64,000 bases of DNA from Tribonema minus (GCA_017506865.1 JAFCMP010000044.1:248001-312000); one strand, 5' to 3'; shown: positions 42,681 to 57,600, counted from the stretch's first letter. The notes: a model not told the origin generated them from the sequence alone. Made by a program: numbers and translations.

Positions 42681-45600
42681 CGGAGGCGGAGAGGCTCGTT
42701 GCCGGAGGGCGCCGGAGGGGAGGGAGGGGAGGCCTCTTTGCGAGGCTGCTGAACGGCCTGGCGGGCTCCTTTGTCGCGCGCGCAATCAAGGGCCTGACAG
42801 TGAAAATAGAGAATGTGGAAATAGCGTGGCACGTCGCCGCCTGCAGCGACGACAACCAGCCCATGACGTCCATCTGCTTCCGCCTCTCGACGTTCGTGTT
42901 GGCGCCCCTGGAGAAGAGCGCGCAGGCAGCGGCGGCAGCGGCGACGGCCTCGGCGGCAGCCGTCGCCGGCGAGAAGCCGTCGCCGCCCTCCGCCATAGCG
43001 GAAAAGCAGGTCGTCTGCAGCGGCATGTGCATCTACATTCTGGAGGAGCAGGCGGTGGCCAGCGTGGGCCAGCTGCTGCCCGCCGCCGGCACGCAGCCGT
43101 ACGTCGCGAGGCGCGAGGAGTACCTGCTGCAGCCCGTCGTCGCGGCGGGCACCTTCTCCAGCCGCCTGGCGGCGGCAGCAGCGCCGAGCGCGCCCGCTGC
43201 GCAGGCGGCCCCCTGGCTCACAGCAGCGCTCACCATCAACAGCGTCAACGCGTTGCTGAGCACGTCCACGTGCAGCGTGCTGTGCGACGCGCACGCCGAG
43301 TTCGCCATGGCGAGCCGCCGCTTCCGCTTCCGGCGCGCGCGCCCGACGGTCCCGATCCTGGACGATCCCGCTGCGTGGTGGCAGTTTGCGATCCTGTCCG
43401 TGCGCGCGGAGCTGCGCGAACACGCCCCCGGCAACTGCTCCCTGTCCTGGGTCAGCGTGATTCGTCGCGAGCGCCGGCGCAAGGCGTACATGGCGCTGTA
43501 TCGGCGCCTGCTGCTCTTCGGGCTCGCGGACACAAAGCCCGCTGCCGCCGGCGCCGCCGCCCGTACCGCCGCTGCTGCGGAGCCACCGCTGCCGCCGAAA
43601 GGCGGCAAGGCGGATGCGGGGGGGGGGCGCACTCCAACATCAGCGATGGCAGCGGCGGCGGCAGCGGCGGACCAGCTGGCGGGGCGGGATATGAGCACTC
43701 TGGCAGCTCAGATGCGCGGCGCGATACCGCGGGCGACGGCGGCGGCGGCAGCAGCGCAGGCGGTCGCGGTGGCGCCGGCGGCGCCGCGCGGCATCGCGGT
43801 CTCCGACCTCGCGGCGCTGCTCGCCGTGGAGGACGACCTGACGGTGTCGGAGGTGCTGCTGTTCAGGGGCGTGGCGCGCGCGCGCATCGCTCAGGAGGCG
43901 GCGGACGCGCGCGCGGCGAACCGCGGCGTCATCGGGCGCGCGTACGGCTGGCTGATGGGGTCGGACCAGCAGAAGTCCCCAGGGGGCGGGGGTGGGGGGG
44001 GAGGGGAGCGGCGCGCATCGGGAGGGTCGCCGTCGCGCGTGCGGACGCCGCCGCGCACGCCGCCCGGCGGCGCGCCGACGCACGCGAACGGCACTGCTGC
44101 TGCCACCGCCGCCGCCGCTCTGGGCAATGGCGCCGGTGAGGAGCCGGACTGGATGGGCATAGGCGACGACGAGTTTGAGCACGTGGCGGCGGTGATCTCG
44201 GAGACGCTCGGCAACGACGGCAGCGGCGGCGGCAGCGGCGGCGGCAGAGCGCGCGCGTACGACGGCGCACCGCTCTTCCGCCTGTCCGTCTCGCTGGAGG
44301 ACGCCGTCGCCGCGCTGCGCGACGACGCGCGCGCGCAGGAGGTGCTCTCGCTGCGCCTGCGCGGCGTCGCCACCAGCGCGTGCTCTTGGAGCGGCGGCGC
44401 GCTGGAGCTCAGCGCGTCCGTCGCGGGCGTCGCCGTGCGCGGCGTCGCCGGCCACCGCTTCCTCGACGCGCCCGGCGGCGCGACTGTGAAGCTGCGCCGC
44501 CGCTGGGTCGAGCCCGCGGACGCCGCCGCCGATGCCGCTGATGCGACGCTGTCGGACGACGGCGGCGGCGGCGGCGCGCAGCCGCACCTGGACGTCACCG
44601 CGGCGCTGTCGCCGCTGCAGCTGCACCTCGACGCGGCGGCGGGCGTCGCGGTGTGCGGCTGCGTGGAGGCGGTGCTGCGGCGCTGGCCGCGCGAGGGCGT
44701 CGGCGCGTTCGTCCCCGCGCCGCCCGCCGCGCACGAGGCGCTGCGCGCGCTCGCGGCGGCGCGGCGCGCGTGCGGCACGCCCGGCCACAGCGAGCTCGTG
44801 CGGCGCGACCGCGATGTCCTCAGCCTCGACTGCCGCTGCGACGGCGCGGCGCTGCTCGTGAGCTGCGAGGCGGCTGCGGCGCGCGCGCTGCGCCTCGACG
44901 TCGGCGCGCTCGCCGCGCGGCGCGGCCCGCCGCTCGCGGACTTTTTGGCGCAGGAGCCGGACGCGGTGGCGGACGAGGGCGTGCGGCGGCTGGCGGGCGG
45001 CGTGCCGCACGCGCTGGTGGAGACGACGCTGCTGCAGGTGCGCGGCGTCGCGCTCAACCTGGTGAGGCTGTGGCCGCCGCCGCCCGCGCCGCCGCCGCCG
45101 CAGCAGCAGCAGCAGCGCGCGCAGCGGCGCTCGTCGGCGGTGTCCATCGCGTCAGACGCCTTCGTGGCGGTCGCGCCGCTGGCGCCGCCGTCGCCGCCCG
45201 CGTCGCCGCGGCGCGACGCAGCGCGCGGTGACGATGACCCGGACGGCGACGAGCGCGCGTCAGAGGGCTTTGGCAGTCCGGGCGCGGGCAGCGACGCTGA
45301 AGTTGACTCGCCGCGCAGCGCTGCTGCTGCTGCCGCCGCGCGCGGCTTCGGCGCCGCGGGCGCGACGCCCGTCACGGCGCAGGCGGCGCCCTGGTCCGGC
45401 GACGTCCTGCTGTCGCAGTGCGTCGTGCTGGGGCACCCCGCGCACCCCGCGCTGCGCGTGGACGGCGCGCTGTCGCCGGTCGCGCTGCACGTCTCCGACG
45501 CCTTCATGCTCACGCTCGTGCAGCTGCGCACGGCGTTCGCGGCGGAGGCCGTCGCGAGCGCCGCCGCCGCCGCGACGGAGGCGGTCGTCGGCCGCCACCG

Positions 45601-48600
45601 CCACGCGGGCGACGCCGTGGTCGCGCGGAACGTTCCCGTACCGCGCCTCGCGCTGGTGAGTCCCCTGGTAAAGTTGCAGGTGGCGATGAGTTTGGCGTCG
45701 CTGGAGATACAGATGCTGGAGTGCGGCAGCGGCGATGCAGGCGGCAACGGCGGCGGCGCGGCACCTGACGCGTCATCGCCGGCGGAGGCGCGGTTGATGG
45801 AAGAGACACGGCGCTGCCTGCAGCAGGTGCGCTTGGATGTTCATGTAGCGGCTTGAAATGGTGTCAGGGTTTGGGGCTTGTGTGATGCCATTTATGCATG
45901 GCTTCTCTGTATATTCACTGAATTCAATTTTTTTCAAATCAGCTGGTCCTGAGAGCAGGCTCCAAGCGCGTGATCACCTTCAAAGAAGTTGTGGTATGCA
46001 GTTGATGGCCACTCGCACAATGCCACGAGTGCAACTGGTTTCAGCCATGAGCTGAGCACATCACACAAAGGTAATCGACCTGCTGTGGCCTACGTGACAA
46101 CAAGTTCTCCCTCGGTGATTGTTTTCATGCTCACAGAAGTGAGGTCAGGGTCAGGGCAAGGGGGCCATTGGGACAAGGGCACTTGGGATTGTAGAACTGG
46201 GGTTAGGCTTCCTGGTCCGCCTTCATACAGGCAGCTCTCTCAGGCAGCTGAGTATACCTCCTCCAAACCCCCAATGCATGCATTTCTTCAGCAGTTGCTT
46301 GTGGGGCCCCCTTTGCACAGCCGTGCGTCGCTCTCCGGGAGCCTTAGTCAACGCCACCGCCCGCACCCCCCCCCCATCTCGCTTCTCATCATCACAACCC
46401 CGACCCCCATCAGATCACGGCGAGCCTGCTGGAGTACGGCGACGCCGACGCCTCCGGCTTTGCGCACGCGCGCGCCCTGTTCCTGGATCAAGCCACAGCG
46501 CTCGGCCACACCGCGGACGCCGCCGCCGCCGCGCTCGCGCCGCTCGTCAGCCAGGTCGCCGAGCAGTGGGAGCTCGGGGGCCCCGGCAGCAGGCAGCCCT
46601 CCGACGCGCGCAGCGGTAGCACCGCCGCGGACGGCGGCGGTGGCGGCGGCAGCAGCGCGTTCAAGAAGAAGGCGGGGGGGTCGCCGCTGCGCAGCCGCTC
46701 GGCGTCCCCCATGCGCCCCCCCTCGCCGTCGCCCACGGACCTGCACGACATGATCGAGCGCGTGGTGGCGCGCCTGTGCGCGGCGGCGCCGCCGCAGCAG
46801 CAGCAGCGCGCGCCGCCGCCGCCCGCGCTCATCGCGCTGCGGCTGCGCGGCGCGTCGGCGTCGCTCGTGCAGCTCACGTACGACGTGCGCGCCGCCGTGT
46901 CGCTGGAGGAGGCAGTGCTCAGCGACAGGACCGGCGTCTCCGTGCTGCGCATCGCGACGGCGGCGCCGCCGCCGCCGCCGCTGGAGCCCGCCGCCGCTGC
47001 GCCCGCCGCGGACGACTCCGAGCAGGGGCGCAAGCAGCGGCGCATGACGCGAGCGGCGGGGCAGCGCGCCAAAGACGCAGCCGCCGCCGCTGCCTCCGCC
47101 GCTGCGGAGGCGGCGGCGGGCAGGGGGGCGGAGTCGGCGGGGGGGCGCAAGGGGCGCGCGAGAGGGTGGAGGCGGCGGTGGCCAAGGCGACGGAGAAGGC
47201 GGGAGCGACGGCGGCGCTGACGGTGAACATTTCGCAGCAGGACGTGCGCTACGTGTGGGGGCAGGGGGGGAGGGGCCTGCGGCGCTGGCAGCGGCAACGG
47301 CGCTGGCGACGGCGGTGATTGCGGAGGCGCCGCGGCGCGCGCTGGCGGAGGCGCTGAGGCGTGACCGCGAGGCGCACGTGACTGTCGCCGCGGAGCGCTT
47401 GCAGGTGAGCGCTGCACGCGCCTTTGGGTCGGTGTAGATGCAGAGTACTACACTGGGGATGTAGCTGGGGTGATTGCCAGCCAACAGAGGTGGATGCTCC
47501 ACGCCACCTGGAGTGCAGTGTACATGAGACGTTTGTGTGCTAATTCACTGCAAGGGTAGGGTGTTGATGTCGGCTACAGAGCTGTGCTGGTGATGATGCG
47601 CTTCGCCGTCATCATGGCACTCTGTTGTCACACATGTACGTATTGCTGCATTGATCACAATGATCACGTGCATCACGTCAGCTGTGAATAGTGTAGGCGC
47701 ACGGTCCGCCACAGCATGCATATTGTAATACAACTGGCGCTGCCAGCCACTTGGCGGTACCAGAGATCCATCATGCGTATACCTCGCCACGTGGCAGCGC
47801 TCCAACTGCAACTATGTAAACACAATGATAGTGCATGATCATGCAACGATCTCTTCTCCTGCGTTACACACATGCGCCTGACAGCGGGCAGCCGCTGTCT
47901 CACCACCACACATGGCATCGTGCCTATGTCGGATGCTTGTCAAACTGGTCCGTACATACGTACCTACCCCTTTGCGTGCACCGCGCGCGCGCAGGTCTGC
48001 CTGGACTCCGGCGGGCTGCACGCGTCGCTGGTGGGCCTGTACGACTTTGTCCAGCGCGTGCGCACGTCCGTGCCGCCCAAGGACACCATCACCGCGAACG
48101 TCGCGCACGCGTGGGCTGCGGCGGAGGAGGCGGCGGCGGCGCCGCCGGAGTTCCTGGTGGGCCTGCCCGTGCCGTCGCTGCAGCTCAGCCTCACGGTCCG
48201 CGTGGCGGCGCTGGAGGCGCTGCTGTCGCTGCGGTGGCGGCCGCTCGCGCACGTGTGCCTGCGCGGCGCGTCGCTGACCACGTCGCAGCTGCGGCAGTGG
48301 GTGAGCGAGGGCGGCAGCGGCAGCGGCGGCGGCGGCGGCGGCGGCGCGCTGCGGGGTCACTGGCACTCGGGCCTGCGCTACGCGCGCGGCGGCCTCGCGT
48401 CCATGCTCATGCTGGACCTCACGCCGGACGGGCAGCGTCACGAGGAGGTCATCACGTGCGCCGCGCTGCACACTGAGCACGCCGCGGCTGCGGCGCCGCA
48501 TGCAGCGGCTACGGCGGCGGCGGCGGCAGCGGCGACGCCGCCGCGCTTCGCGGCGTTCGCGCTGGACGCCGCGCCCGCGGGCAGCAGCGCCCCCACGCTC

Positions 48601-51600
48601 TTGACGGTTCAGCTGCACGGCCTGCGCGTGTGCTTCCTGGGGCGCTTCACCATAGAGCTGCGCGAGTACCTGGGCCAGTCGGGCCTGGCGCCGATCGCGG
48701 CGCTCGCAAAGTCCGTGGCGGAGGACGCGCGCGCCGCGGTACCGGCGACGGCGCCGCCGCCGCCGCCGGCCGGCAGCGGCGCCGGCCAGGACGTCAGAGA
48801 CGCTGCCGACGCGAAGGCGGGCGGCGGCGCGGGCGCGGCAGCGGCGGGCGGCGCGGCACAGCGCGGGGGCGGCCTCGCCGTGCGCGTGGGCATCCAGGAC
48901 CTGGTGGTGGTGTGCCCGCGCAACACGGGCTCCGCGGAGTGCGCGGGCCTCGCGGTGGCGTCCGCGGTGCTCGACGTCGGCCGCCGCGCCACCACGTGGG
49001 CGCTGCCGAAGGACGACACGCAGCCGAGCCGCAGGCCGCGCCACGCCCCTGCTGCCGCCACCGCCGCTGCCGCCGCAGAGCCGAGCCCGCTGTCGTCGTC
49101 GCGGTTCTCCGCGGCGTCCGACCGTGCGGCAGCGGCCAGCGGCGACAGCGGCAGCGGCGGCGGCGGCGGCGCTTTGGACAGGCCGCCTTCGATCGCGCGC
49201 CGCCCGCCGCCGCTGGTCATCCCGCCCCCCCCCGGCGGCAGTTTCGCGACGACGGCCGCAGCAGAGGAGCCCTCCAGCATCCACCTCGACACGGGCAGGC
49301 GCATCACCGCCGACGGCGGGCGGCTCACGCGGCAGGTGGGTTTCGCGGACGCGGTGCGCGCGGCGAACGCGGCGGAGCTGTCGCGGCGCGCGAGCGGCGC
49401 GAGCGACGCGGCGTACACGACGGACCATGACGAGTTCTTCGACGCAGCGGATGGCGAGGGCGCGGCGGCGTGGGCGGACGCGCTGGGCTCCAGCAGCGCG
49501 TTCGACCTCGACATGTTTGAGATGGCGCGCGAGTACTCGGCGGCGGGGGTGGAGGAGGACGCGGCGCCGCCGCTGCTGCTGCTGCTGCCGCACGAGCACG
49601 CCGGCGTGCGCGACGTGCCGCAGGCCTGGGCCGCAACGGAGGTGGCTCCCGCCGCTGCTGACGGCGGCAGCGGCGAAGACGATGGGGACGGGGATGGCGA
49701 TGGCGGCAGCGGCAGCGCGCCCGCCGCTGTCGTGAACCGCGTGGGCATCTCGCTGGGCGGCGCGCACCTGTTCTGCGCGCTGCTGCCGCAGCTGGACGAC
49801 GGCCAGGACCGCGGCGACGACGACGCCGCCGCAAGCGCGCTGCTGCCGCCCGCGCACGCGCCGCAGTCGTGGCGCCTCGCGGAGGGCGCGCCCGCGTACG
49901 CCGCGGCGGCAGCGGCGACCAGCAGCAGCGCCGCTGGCAGCAGCAGCAGCGCGCAGCCACTGGCGTGGACGGAGGTGACGGAGGAGCCGCTGGACCTCGT
50001 ACTGTACGTAGACACATGCGCCAGCCAGCCGCCGCGCATCCTCTTGGCGATGCCGGAGTACGAGACGGATGCGGAATTGGCCGCCGCCGCCACCACCGCT
50101 GCCGCCGCCGCCGCCCCCAAACGCCGCCCCCCAGGCTTCTACCTGCGCCCTTCGATGAGTGCGTACTGCCTGTGCCTCAGCGTCTACTTCGACAACTACT
50201 GCGAGCTCCCCCTGTTCCTCAGCCCGCTGGCGCCGGCGGTCGACAACGACGGCAGCGCTCCACTGCCGGCACCCCCAGATGACTGGCCGCCGTACGGGTC
50301 CGCTGCGATGGTCGACCGCGTCCTCGCCGAGACCGCCAACTGGCAGTTTGCGGTGTCCGTGCCCGTGCTCGAGGCAGCGCTCTACGTCGACACGGGCTAC
50401 TTTGAGCGCCCGATGGAGAGCGCGTGGATGGCGCAGCCGCCGCCGTCGCACGTCGCGCAGCAGCAGCAGCAGCAGCAGCGCGCCGCCGCCGCCGCGCCGC
50501 AGCGCAGCGCCGCGCCCGCCGCCGCCCCCGCGTGCCGCGTGCGCCTCACCAACGCCGTGGTGGACATAGCCGGCGGCCCCGCAGTCATGACCCTGAGCGC
50601 TGGCGCGGGCGACATTGTTGTCATGGATACGCGCGAGCCGCGGCGCACGGTGCACCCCATCGTGCTGCACGCCGGCGCCGCGCCGACGCGCGTGGCGGGC
50701 GGCAGCAGCGGCGGCGGCGGCAGCGGCGGCGCTGCGCAGTTGGCCCCCATGGATCCCATGGTCACGCGGCAGGGGTTTGCAGACCCCGAGTTTGGCTACA
50801 GGCTGGACCGGCGCAGCGCGATCAACGGCGCACTGGCGCTGCCGCTGCAGGTGAGCGAGCGCCGCTGTGTGCTGCTGGTCGCTGCTGCATGCGCGCATGA
50901 GCTGGTGCCGGTGCTGTACACTTCGGGTTGGGATTAGGGTTAAGGTTAGGGATAGCTAACCTCGGTGGTCGTGCTGCAGCGTGCACGTTAGCGCGAGCTG
51001 TGTTTAGCAAAATGGTCGGGGCGAGGGCTGGGGCCACGGTCAGGGGAAGGATGCCAACACATAGACTCCGCACCTGTTGTTGTCGTCAGTGAAACAGCAC
51101 ACACAAAGTGCTGGAAGTGCACGCCGCCAATGGTACTGTTCAGGATTGCGCATTTGACCATGACCCTTGGCTCATGCCCTGAGTCCTGGCTCATCCCCTA
51201 TCATGCTGAGCCGCACTCTCAACTCATTGGACATTCAGATACGCATGAAGTTGCTGTGCACACTTCTTGCGCAGCTCAGCATCAGGCGGCTGCTCGCCGG
51301 TCAGAATGTGTGACCCCCTCATGGACCAACACCAACCCTAGTGCCAACACGCATTACGGTGGAGACAAACGCTAGGCACTCCCGCTAACTCGAAGCAGCG
51401 CCACCCCTTTGCCGCGCCTCTCACGCGCGCCCTCCGCCGCCGCTGCCGCCGCCGCTGCTGCCGCGCCAGGTGTCGCTGCTCATGACGCACGCAGACCACT
51501 GGGTCGCGGTCAACGTGGGCGTCAACGCACCCGACATCAACGCCAAGGACCTCGCGCCCGTCTGGCTCCTGGTCGACTTCTTCTCCCTCTACCACCGCTT

Positions 51601-54600
51601 CGAGGAGTACGGCTGCCCCTTCTACCCGTGCGCCGCCGCTGCGGACGAGTCGGAGTCCGAGTCGGGTCCCGACGACGGCGGCGGCGGCGGCGGCTCGGAC
51701 AGCGACGACTCCGACGCCAGCACGAAGCGCGCTCTGAGCGCTGCTGCGCGTGATCTGAGGAAGCTGCATGTCGGGATTGCGGTGTCGCCGCCGCCGGATA
51801 TGGCCACGTCCATGGCGGCGGCGGGCGACGCGGCGGCAGCAGCGGCGGCGGAGGTGAGTGACTCGTCTGTGAGCGATGCGCGAGTGCTGTGTTGTAGTGC
51901 TGTGCGGCTGCCGATCAGCGCGCTGCCCACACATGAGTGCGCCATTGCCCCCGCAAAATCGCCCGTTGATGCCGCAGCTCGTGGCAGCGCTCAATCGATG
52001 CCACATACCAACCCTGTGCACACCCCTTCAAACCGTACAGTCAGGGTTTGCTGCATGCCGTGCATGTGGACCCTGTATGAACATGAGGAGTAATTATGCC
52101 CATGCATACTGCCTAATTGCTGCATGTCGACCCTGCATGTACTTCTACATACATACGCCCAAGCCCACTGCTGCCCCTGACTCACGCCCCCCCTGCCGCG
52201 CCGCCCGCACAGGAGGACCCCGCGGCGGCGGTCGGGCGCAGCATCGACGTGCGTGTGTGGGTCTCGCAGCCGCACGTGGCGGTGCTCGAGCAGCCGCTGG
52301 CGGCGCGCACGGCGGCGCTCATCATGGAGGCGCGCGGCGTACACTACCGCTGGCAGTGGCTCAACGCGCCGGAGCGCGTGCACATGGAGGCGGCGCTCGG
52401 CGGGCTCGCGGCGGTGGCGGTGAACAGCTACGCGGGCGTCGCGCGCGCGCGCGCGGCGTGCGCGGCACCGCCGGCAGCGGGCGCGGCGTGCGCACGCTCG
52501 TGGAGCGCCTGTCGCTCGGCTTCTGGCTCGACCAGTGGTTCATCGAGAACCGCCTCGACGTCCACGTCGCGCTGCCGCTGCCGGACGACGACGACGACAG
52601 GCTCAGCCGCGGCAGCAGCGGCGGCGGCGGCCTCGGCGCGTCCGCTGCGCTGCGCGGCTACGGCTTTGACCCGCCGCCGCCGGACCTGCCCATGGCGGAC
52701 CTCTGCTACCCGGAACCCACCGTCATAGGCACGTCATGGGGGACGCAGGCGCAGACCATGGACGTCAACGCCGCACGCGCCGGGGACATTGTCACGTCGT
52801 ACGAGGACCTGCTCTTTGCCGCGGCGTCGCTCATTGTGTTCCTGGGGCCGGAGCCGCCGCCGGCGCCGCCAGCGGCAGCAGCGGCGGCGGCAGCGCCGCT
52901 GCCGCCGGCAGCAGCGCTCGCGCGCATGGACAGCATGGCCACGTTCACGCCCGCGCGCGCCGGCGCGCTGCGCGTCGACGGAGGCGGCAGCAGCGGCGGC
53001 GGGGAGTGGCGCGATGACGCGATGCTGCGGGCGAGCATCGCCATGCTGCCGGCGGCGGAGGCGCCCGCGGGCGGCGGCGGCGGCTGGCACAGGAAGGCGC
53101 TGCGGTCGGAGGGGTGCATTGTGGAGGAGGACGAGGACGGCGAAGAGGAGGTGACTGACGCGTTGCGTGTTGCCGTGCGCAGTGACTGCCGTTGAGAGCA
53201 GATTCGGCAGGTGACTGACGCGTCAAGCGTTGCCGTGCGCAGTGACTGCCATCGAGAGCAGGTTGCGACGCTGTGAGAAGTTGAAGTTTCATGGTGTAAG
53301 TTGCGTTTACGACGACTCACACGCATACAACGTGCATGCAACGTTGACAACATTTGCATCTTACTGACGTGTGCTTCATGTCTTGTAAGCCTCTTTGCAG
53401 CTGCCAGACTTGACGGCGAGTGAGCGCCACGGGTAGGTCGGTATGACCAACATAGCAGCGAGCTCAGCCGGCCTGTGATCGTGCAGTTGTCTCTCAATGA
53501 GGCAGTGCTGAACAAAACACAGCACACACAGCTTCACTGTCAGTGCAGATGCGCTGTGCTCATCCCGTCGCCTCGCGTCCGTCCGCCTGCTCACCGCAGG
53601 AGGAGAGCGACGCGGACGGCGCGGGCGCAGCATCGCTCAGCATCCCCGGCTCCCCCCTCTCCACCGCCGCACTGGACCGCAGCAGCCCCACTTACTGGGA
53701 AGGCGGCAGCAGCATGTCGCCGCGCGCCGCAGAGCCATCTGCGGCAACGGCGACCGCGTCCGCGCTGTCGGCGACCATGGCGGCAGCGGAAGCAGCCACC
53801 GCCGCCGCCGCCGCGGCGCCGCCGTTCACCATGACGGCGGTGGTGCTGCTGAGCGGGCTACGCGTCGTCGTCGCGGACCACGTCCTCGGCATGCACCTGC
53901 CCATCGTCAAGCTGTGCGTCGGCACGCTCACGCTCGTCTGGGAGAACCGCCTGCAGTCCGTGGAGCGCGAGTTCTACCGCGCGATCGAGGCGGCCAACGG
54001 CGGACCCGTCGCCGCCGCTGCCGCCGCCGCGCCGCCGCCCGCGTCGCCCGTTGACCGCAACAGCAGCAGCCGCCCCGCCGCCGCCACCGCCGCCACCAAC
54101 AACCGCGGCTCTACGGCATCCAGCACTGCTGCCGCGGATGGCCCGGCTCGGCCCAAGACGGTGCGCTTCACGCGCGGCAGAACGTACCACGGGACGCCGC
54201 CGTCGCGCCGCCGCCACCAGCGTCGCCGCGGCCGCCGAGCAATCGGCCGCAGGCAGGCGCGCGCGGACCCGCGCGCCCGTCACCGTCGTCGTGGCCGCGC
54301 AGACGCGGCTGTGGGCGGAGTACTTCAACAACACGCTGAAGTGCTGGGAGGGGCTGGTGGACCCGTGGCACGGGTGGGCGCTGGCGGAGGCGGGCGGCGC
54401 GCGCGGCGCGGGCGCGAGCGTGCGCGCCGCGGCGCCGCTGCGGCTCAACGTCACCGGCGCGCTGCTCGACACGCTCGTCGACGTGCAGCACCGCATGGCC
54501 ACCTCGCGCCGCTCGTGACGCCGGGGCACTTCCAGCGCTGCGTGGACGCCATGCGCGCGGCGGCGGCTTTCGCGCCGCCGCCGCCGTCGTCCGCGGACTC

Positions 54601-57600
54601 CTCCTCCGGCGCGCCGCCGCCGCCGCCGCACCGCCCCGCGTCGGCGGACATCCTGCGCAGCGGCGCGCCGCCGCCGCCGCTGCTGCTGCCGCGCGCGGCG
54701 AGGAGGTGCGCGAGTGGTTTAAGGCGGGGGGGGACGAGAGGGGGGATGAGTCCATGGGGGACGGGGGCTGGGGGTAGGGGGGGGCAGCAGGGGGTCGTCG
54801 CTGAGCCCCGCGCGGCGGCGCCACCTGCGGGACCTGCGGAGCGTTGCCGTGGGGCGCGTGCCGCTGACGCACCAGTTCCTGGAGCCGCACGACGTGGAGG
54901 CGTCGACGGCGTTCACCATACTCAACCTGACGGGGCAGCGCGTGCGCTTCTTCCAGCCGCGCGTCAACGACCCCACGCGGCGCCTGCAGGTGAGGCGCCG
55001 CGCTGCGAGCGGTAGGTACACATGTATTGATGCGGCGAGGGATAGGTATGTATTGATGGGTTATGCATCGCTAGAAGACGTGGTGATGCTACGTGCAGCC
55101 GCGTCGGCGGCCCCACGCGGCCCCCGCAGATGAGACGCGCTGCGAGGGGTAGGTGTGCATGCATCCTCGGTGTGCATGCATCCTCGTCCTTCACTTGGAG
55201 ATGGAGTGCCATGCACAGTGCCCAGCGCCGCGATTGCCTGGTCAGCCACGCACACCTGCTGGCGTGCAGTCGCACTGCCCCCGCGTGCGCCACGCAGTGA
55301 CCATGGCATGCCCTTCCGATCCCCTGCTAGCGCACGCAGCCTGGACGAGGCCGGAAGCATTCCACAACTTCAACTTACCCCCCCCCCCCCCCCCCCCCCC
55401 CCCCCGGCCCCCCTCAGTACCTGCGCCACGCCGACCGCGGCACCCTCCTCTTCGGCGCGACCATCACCGTCATCCGCAACGGCCGCGTGTGCGAGGCGCC
55501 CTTCGACGTGCAGCACGAGGTCATCTGCGCCGGCGAGCCCGGCGTGACGATCCCCTCCGCGAACCCCGCCGCGTCCCCCGGCGGCGGCGGCGGCGGCGGC
55601 GGCGCGCGCAACTTCAACTCCACGGGCCACACCGTCGCCGTGCAGGTGTCGGGGTACCGCTGGCTGCCGCAGCTCGGGGCGGACCGCCTGGGCGCGCGCG
55701 CGCTGCCGCTGCAGGCGCTGATAGGGCAGGTCGCGGCGCGCGCCGTGTGCGCCGACGCGCGCCTGCAGCGCGCGCTGTCGCTCGTCTCGGAGGTCGCGCC
55801 CATGGACGGCGGCCGCCAGGTGGGCGCCGCGTGGGTGTGGAGCGCTGCTGCTGCACGTGTCTGCACGTGCACGCACGCACGTCGTTGTTGGGATGCCGCC
55901 ACCGCATGCTCGGGGTTGCCGACTCGCTGTACCTGCGATGCGCAACTTCTAGTGTTGAAGTTTCTTTTCCTGAACCACTGTGCAGTGCCGTCGCCATGCT
56001 CTCGCTTTTATCTTGCATGAGTGCGCCGCCCCCGCGTGATGTGCGTCCTGCTGCATCCCCCCCCCCCCTCATCCCCCTCGTGTCCGCTGCTGACCTCACA
56101 CTCAACCACCCGGCTTGTCCCCCCCCCCCCGCCGCGCCCCTGCCTCTCCACTCAACAGGTGACGCTCCGCAGCGTGTTTACCATCAAGAACTGCACGGAC
56201 CACCCCCTCTACATGCTCGCGCACCCGGACAGGAACTACGCCCCCCCCACCTACGCCCACGGCAGGGCCCCCGACCCCGCCGTCAAAGACTGGGTGGGGG
56301 GGGACCACATGGGGGGGGGCGGCGGGGGGGCATCCCTTCCCTCATCGCCACGTGGCGCCGGCTCTGCACGGTGGCGCACTGAGTACGTGTCGGTGGAGCC
56401 CGGGCGCGCGTACAACCTGCCGGTGCTGCTGCTGCAGCGCGCCGTGGAGCTGGAGCGCGGCGCGGCGCTGGGGTATGTATGGCTGCGGCCGGCGGCGGCG
56501 GCGGCGCAGCACCAGCAGGTGAGCGGCGCACAAATGTGAATTATCAGCAGTGGCTGTGGGGGAGTGTTTTGTTGTTTTTTTGAGAGGGTACAGTAGCCAT
56601 GCAGTTATAACCTGAGAGCTGCTCACATGTGCTTTGTTGAAGGGGCTACATAGCTGGCAACGAGGTGAGCAGGGCGGCGCACGGGTGCGAATCCACAGCG
56701 GTGGCAACTGTGCAGGTGCTTGGTTTGGGAAAGAAGTTCATAGGGGTGTTTCCATCGTCGCCTGCGTGCTGCTCACAGGTGCTTTGTCGAGGGGGGGGGG
56801 CTGGCGGCCGCTCCTCCATGGCCGCGCGGTCATATCTCAGGTCTACTTGCACGCACAAAAGTGTGTCATGCCGCATGCTTCCGAGCATCCTTGCAACTGA
56901 TTGCAGGTGCAACACTTCAACTCAGCATTGTGGCCCTGCTGCCTCTCCCCCCCCCCCTCCCCTCCATCCCCTGACACCCAATCAACTTCTTAACTGGCAC
57001 AGGCGCAGGCGGCAGCGCTGGCGGCGGCAGAGGCTGGCAAAGGCGCAGGGACAGGGGCGAAGGCGCCCGATGCGAGGGGGGCGGGGCGCAGGCACAGCGC
57101 GACCACTTCTCGGCGGCGGCGACAGCAGTTGCTGGAGGCAAGCACCCCGTGGCAGGCTAGCTTTGAAGCAACAGGCTCATCCATGACGAGCCGGAAGTAC
57201 ATTGCTTTGCCGAGACCGCATGCTTGGCACCTGGTACACTTCATGCAGTGTCAGCATCAGCTGAAGCGACTCATGATGTTGACTCGTGACTCATTCGATG
57301 CAGATCTGTGCTTCACTGGTGGGATGTGTTACCGTTGTGAGCTGGACTGCCGGCGGTGCAGGTTAACCCTAACCCTACGTGTCGCAGCTGCAGCGCTCAC
57401 ACCCTCGCTCCCCCCCCTCCCCCCACATCCCACCCCCGCGCGCAGGCGCAGCAGCCCGAGTTCGGCTACTGCACCAAGCCCCTACAGTTACACCAGCTCG
57501 TAACCGACACGCGCGCCGACGAGTGCAGCCCCCCCATCCACATCAGCTGCCCCGTCACGCACCAGCCTGCGGACTCCCCCCCCCTCCCCCCCCTGAGCTA

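Noticed and set aside
47839-50898. Antisense open frame of 1019 codons opposite the VPS13 exon 3
   Set aside because: It mirrors a GC-rich sense exon with conserved protein features and correct splice phases. The antisense product is Arg/Ala-rich with no family resemblance, as expected of shadow frames at this GC content. The same holds for the long antisense frames at 43640-45747 and 48609-50120.
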